Origin: Ananas comosus
Lineage: Eukaryota; Streptophyta; Magnoliopsida; Poales; Bromeliaceae
NCBI RefSeq assembly: GCF_001540865.1
Contig: NC_033638.1
Location: 3,566,720 to 3,630,719, forward strand
Reading direction: 5' to 3'
DNA: 64,000 bases
In this document: positions 59,801-64,000 of the stretch, one piece after another
Layout of the letters: each line of letters opens with the position of its first letter
Numbering within the stretch: the stretch's first letter is position 1
Made by a program: the position numbers and the translations under genes
The notes under the pieces: model-generated
The model's database searches: none
What the model saw: only the letters and a program-made list of their open reading frames with translations
Told to the model about the DNA's origin: nothing

Positions 59801-60161
59801 GGTTGTTTTTGTGCAGAGCCTTCCACAGCGGGAAAGGCTAGGGTTCCTGACGAGAGGTTAGCGGCTAGTTAGAACCTTCTCGATGTTAAATAGATGAAAC
59901 CGTACCAGCTGTTCTAGTTGAGTTCAGTGTTGTATAGTGGTACTATGTAGAATGTACTTTGTACTTTGCTTCTAGGCTATATTAAAGTTTTGTATTTGTA
60001 TAAGCTTATAAACTTTTAAGTTTTTGCTCTGATTACTTGGTTAGAATATTATGCTTTTGCTATGTTATTTATAGACGCCTGGTGTACACTTGAGGTTGTG
60101 GTGTACACGGCGGGTCTGTGCACGTAACTGGTAAGCTTCCGCTGAAGTCCAGGGCGTGACA
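56854..60161 (+). mobile_element. Solo LTR of a Tekay-type element, 3308 bp
   Basis: Begins TGTAGTATACTG and ends GTCCAGGGCGTGACA, with a perfect 5-bp target duplication ATATT (56849-56853 and 60162-60166). The 3' part (cccactggaaactattg near 59760, 'agagccttccacagcggg' near 59815) parallels the LTR of element B read on its own strand. No primer site, gag or pol is inside. A frame of 121 codons at 59115-59480 has no recognisable domain and is not called as a gene. Confidence 0.88.
57026..57057 (+). repeat. Pair of GTACCGGTAC palindromes in the solo LTR
   Basis: Perfect 10-bp palindromes at 57026-57035 and 57048-57057, centres 22 bp apart. The first centre is 176 bp from the LTR start, the same offset as at 17833. 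Only one pair is present here. Confidence 0.92.
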
Positions 60162-60586
60162 ATATTGCAATTTGAAATTTAAAATTTAAAATTTAAAACT
60201 TAAAATCTAAAAATTTTATATTTTATCTTAATTACTAAAACTAAATTTTACAATTTTACATTTTTAAACTTTAAATTTCAGTTTCTAAATTTTAAATTTT
60301 ACATTTTATATTCAAATTTTGAATTTTAAAAGTTAAAATATAAATCTAATATTTGAAACCTAAAATTTTAAATTTGATATTTGATATTTAAAAGTTAAAA
60401 ATAATATTTAAAATCTAAATCTGGAAGATGTTTATTTGAAATTCATCAATTTTAAATTTTAAATCTGAATAATAGTTTAAAATTCAGCTATAAAATCAAA
60501 TTTTAAATTTAAATTTTAAATCAAAAATCAAACTGAGATTTAGGTTGCCGATGTTGATCCGCTGCGAAGCGCGGGCCCTAAATTAG

Positions 60587-60832
60587 TATACATCAATTGA
60601 TGGTCAATTTACACACACACAACTCGATAGAATATGCTAACTATCCCGCGATCCCATTATCTCGATCAGCAACGGATGCTAAGAGCTCTAAAAAGAAAAC
60701 ATCAGATTAAGGAGGGCGTGCGAACCACCGAACAACAGTCCTCAGCGAATAATCAACAACATCGATGATTTACACCACTAGGTCTACTAAAGGCAAAATA
60801 GTAAACTGAATGATATGAATAACAGAATATAA
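60587..60832. other. Short unassigned stretch between Helitron ends
   Basis: Less AT-rich than its neighbours; a (CA)n run at 60611-60622. No gene seen. Confidence 0.5.
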
Positions 60833-61560
60833 CTAGCAATATACCCGCGTTTTGCAGCGGATGGAATTTTTAAGTTCATAGTTATTATATTATAATAGAG
60901 TCAAATAAAAGTGCTAATTTATATATATATATATCTCTTATTTGGAGAGAGAGAGAGAAAAGAACATTAAGTAAAAGTTAAAATCAGTGAGAGAGATAAA
61001 GAGAGAGCACTTTCAAACTTTTAAATATAGTATATTTTACTCATAATTTAGAAAAATAAAAATTAAAGATTTTTAAAAATATATAATTACTAAATTAAAG
61101 TTTAAAATTATTTTAAATATTTATATATTTTGTTTGGAGAATGAGAGAAAAAAAAGCATTTAATTAAATATTAAATTGAGGGAGAGAGGAAAGCGGCATG
61201 CACATTTGTCGACGAGAGAGGAAAAGAGAAGAGAAAAGATATAAACATTAAATTAAATAAAAATTAAGTAAAAAAGAGAGTACACACTCCGTGAAGTGAG
61301 AAAGATATAAGAAAGATATGCGTTACATTAAAAGATTATCTCTTCAACGGACCCAAAATAGAATAGATTCATAATCTACACTGCACAATATGCATCCAAT
61401 ATCTCGATTACCAAATACATGGTGTATTGGATGTGGTTTATAATATTATGCATGATACTCTTAAAAATCAATTATAAACAATTCAAAAATTAAGATTTAA
61501 TTTATTGATTATGTTTTATAACATTCGAAATATTTATGTATTAAAAACTATAAACCTTAA
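60833..61560 (-). mobile_element. Helitron 3' end on the minus strand, body extent uncertain
   Basis: The minus strand reads ccatccgctgcaaaacgcgggt, 'atattg', then CTAG at 60836-60833, followed by T. The body to the right is AT-rich with GA runs (60942-60960). The right limit is a guess. Confidence 0.5.
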
Positions 61561-61689
61561 ATACATTTATTGAAGTAAAATTATATTTTTTTGACTTGGT
61601 TCATGGTACACCAAGTGCATGGAATATATCAAATGGACATATGTCCACAAACAAACCCCTCCCGGATATCTATAACATACATGAATTCT

Positions 61690-62756
61690 CAGTTTTGGAA
61701 TAGGTGGCGAGCGTGGAGGCGCGGGCAGGGGCGAGCGCGGGGCGCGGGCAGGCGGGCGCGCGTGGCGGGGCGCCGCGTGGCGCGGGCCACGCGTGGCACG
61801 CGGGGAGCGGGCACCGGGCGCGAGCAGGAAGCGCGAGCCGCGCGGGGCCGCGGCGTGACAGTGGTGGCGAGCGGAGGCGCGGCAGGGCCGAGCCGGGGCC
61901 GGGCCAGCAGGCGTTGCGTGCGGGCGCCGCGTGCGCGGGCGAGCGGGCTGCGCGCACGGGCACGTGGGGCAGGGCACGCGTGCGCGGAGAGGAGAGGGAG
62001 AGGAGAGGGAGAGGCGTGCGCGCGTGCGATGGGCATGCGGGCGCCGCAGGCGGCGCGCTCGCGGGCCCCGCGTGCGCGGGAGAGTGAGGGCGGGAGAGGA
62101 GAGGAGAGGAGAGAGAGAGGCGGGGCCCAGCTGAAGGAAGAGGAGAGGGAGAGAGGGATTTTTTTTTTTGTCTCTTTTGTCTCTTTCTACTTTTTCTTTT
62201 TAATCATTTTTAATATATTTGTTTCTCTTAATATATGATTAAAAAAATTATAAATTTTTTAATTCAATCTAAATTTTATTATTTTATAAAAATTTAAAAT
62301 ATATAAATAATTTAAATAAGTAAATTATTGTATTCAATATAATTTTTAATTAAGCTGAATAAAAGAATTATTAAAAATATATTAAAAATAATGAAGGAAA
62401 TTTAAAAAAATGAAACATAAAAAGTAAAAAAAAATAAAAATAAAAAAAGGATAAGATAGATAAAAGAAGAATAGAGGCAAAAATGTAAGAACAATAAATC
62501 AATTTTTTCTAAAATTATATATAATTATAATAATAATCTATAATATATATAGATAAATGTAATTAAATATAATTTCTTATTAGATGATTTTTGTCTTTAT
62601 TTTTGTAATCTTCTTATAATTTTATTACAGCAATATGTTGTTTTTTTAGTTATTTTTTTATACATTTTTGACTCTTTTTTTTACTATTATTTATTTTATT
62701 TATATATTTTATTTCTGCACGAATCATTCCACCGCAACGCGCCGGTCCTTAACTAG
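61690..62756 (+). mobile_element. GC-rich Helitron-like element with CTAG end
   Basis: A GC-rich block (61700-62140) ending in GA-rich sequence is followed by a T run, AT-rich DNA, and the end 'accgcaacgcgccggt', 'ccttaa', CTAG (62753-62756). The layout equals 55474-56440. The GC-rich frames on both strands are judged compositional. The 5' end is not determined. Confidence 0.55.
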
Positions 62757-62799
62757 ATTCACTAAATATAAAATTATATGTTTATTGGATGCTAGGATC

Positions 62800-64000
62800 T
62801 GTCCCACCGCCCGGGATCCCTTTTTGTTTGAACACAGCGGAAAAAGCGTCTAAATTTTTTTTTTTTTTTTACATAAAACCTGACCCCAGAGTATGCCAGA
62901 TCCGCCACAAATACAGGAGATCCATTGTTCACACGGACAGAGTCTCCCCTATATTTGTACGGCGTCGCACGAGTACAAGAGTACAACCAGGATACAACCA
63001 CAACAAATGAACATACAAATAACCAATCGTTATATGTATTCATACACCATTCACCACAGATTCACATTTATGCATTCAACATTTAAACATAAATCCATAG
63101 AAAATCTTTTGAAAACTCTTTCCTGCACAGAAATCTTTATTCTTTAAAAACGCTACCACGAGGGGTAGAAAGCCTTTTATTTTACAAAATCCAGAAATCT
63201 TTTTATTACATTCATGAAAATCCTCATATTCAAATGTAATAAAAATACTGAACCATATAAATACTCTAAGCTATGTATCAACAGAAATAAAAAGAGTAAG
63301 AACAAAACCGAGCAACCTGGGTCGGGAGATCTATCGACCGCTACGTACGTGTCTCACGTCTCGTCTCAACTCTCACCGCCCGTGATACCTGAAAAATGGT
63401 AGGGGAGGTGAGAATATGTAAACATGTCTCCCCTCCCAGTGGGTACCGCAAACCGAAGAAGGCGAGGAGTACTCACCGGATCAGGAAGAACTATATAACA
63501 ACACGGGTTAGTGGAAGTATAGTAGCAACAATAATACACGAAAGAGGTATATAAGATAACTGAATACAGTAGCAATAAACTGAAAGGAAGTAGGAACTAT
63601 ACTGAATAAATGGCTACCGCTACTGTAACTAGAACAGAAGGCATACATGAATATCTACTATAGTAGCAAGACAACTATAAAGTAAGAACTGTAAGTATGC
63701 ATGCAACGACTGCTACTATAGACATATGCGTCAAACGGACAAGAAGTCCAAAATACCCAATCTAAACCGCCGTGTCGGTCTAAGGACCTCAGGCAAAAGC
63801 CCACTAACACTCTACCTGCATATAACCCAGTCCTGACCGCTGGGCTCACGGGTTGACACAAGCAACCACTTTTCCGGAAAAGAACACTCCTTGCGGTGGA
63901 TCAGACCGCCAGTGTTCGTGAAATGCGACGAGTCGGGCGATCAATGCTGATATGCTCAAAGGCCAACCGTCGGCAACCAGCCGACAATCCTGCCCACAGG
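62800..64000 (-). mobile_element. LARD-family LTR, cut by window edge
   Basis: Begins on the plus strand tgtcccaccgcccgggatccc and follows LTR1 from 34429 onward (aaacacagcgg, ctgaccccag.gtatgccagatccgccac, 'cccagtgggtaccgca', 'ggtggatcagaccgc') with more differences than LTR1 has from LTR2. It is therefore another, older or sister, insertion in minus orientation. The rest lies outside the window. Confidence 0.8.

Larger units (their letters stand above)
56446..60586 (+). mobile_element. Helitron candidate interrupted by a solo LTR
   Basis: The proposed 5' end is TCTCTCACTTCC after A at 56445. The AT-rich body (56460-56848) resumes at 60167 and ends in a hairpin-like ccgctgcgaagcgcggg, then 'ccctaaa' and TTAG, followed by T at 60587. 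TTAG instead of CTRR weakens the call. The same aaattttaaattt words occur on both sides of the LTR, which supports one split element. Confidence 0.55.

Overview
The window is nuclear DNA of a flowering plant. The evidence is one split gene with six exons and GT-AG introns, Tekay-type Ty3/gypsy chromoviruses, Helitron ends, hAT-like and MITE elements, and long TA and CT microsatellites. The species cannot be named from the sequence. Only one cellular gene can be supported: a thiol (cysteine) glutathione peroxidase on the minus strand (exons between 21450 and 27220). Nearly everything else is transposable-element sequence, much of it nested.

Region by region. 1-13085: two degenerate, related Tekay chromoviruses in the same minus orientation, fused into one chimera. 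It reads B 5' LTR, B gag-protease-RT-RNase H, A leader, A gag-pol-integrase-chromodomain, A 3' LTR. 13086-19017: a Ty1/copia 3' end split by an 856-bp hAT-type element with an 8-bp target duplication, then unassigned repeat sequence, a copia-like LTR, and a truncated plus-strand Tekay LTR. 19018-21449: MITEs and unassigned DNA. 21450-27324: the GPX gene and its promoter, with TIR elements in two introns. 27436-29400: a roughly 2-kb foldback element starting about 110 bp beyond the TATA box. 29446-34428: clusters of small TIR elements and a minus-strand Helitron. 34429-45762: a large non-autonomous retrotransposon (LARD) with LTRs of about 4.3 kb and a non-coding 2.4-kb interior.

45763-52548 repeats the LARD with dense single-base indels and carries the diagnostic variants of the neighbouring clean copy. 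It is best read as an assembly artefact rather than a second element. 52549-56440 is a twice-represented GC-rich Helitron-like element around a 25-N gap. 56446-60586 is a Helitron candidate hosting a 3308-bp solo LTR with a perfect 5-bp target duplication. 60833-62756 holds two more Helitron termini around a GC-rich block. 62800-64000 is another LARD LTR running off the window.

The most unusual signal is in the Tekay-type LTRs. About 176-212 bp inside the start of five LTRs lies a pair of self-complementary CCGG-centred dyads about 16-22 bp apart. Where there is more than one pair, the pairs repeat every 82-84 bp. The bases flanking CCGG differ between families (GTACCGGTAC, GGACCGGTCC, GGTCCGGACC) but change on both sides together, so the palindrome is kept. 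I found no feature class that explains it.
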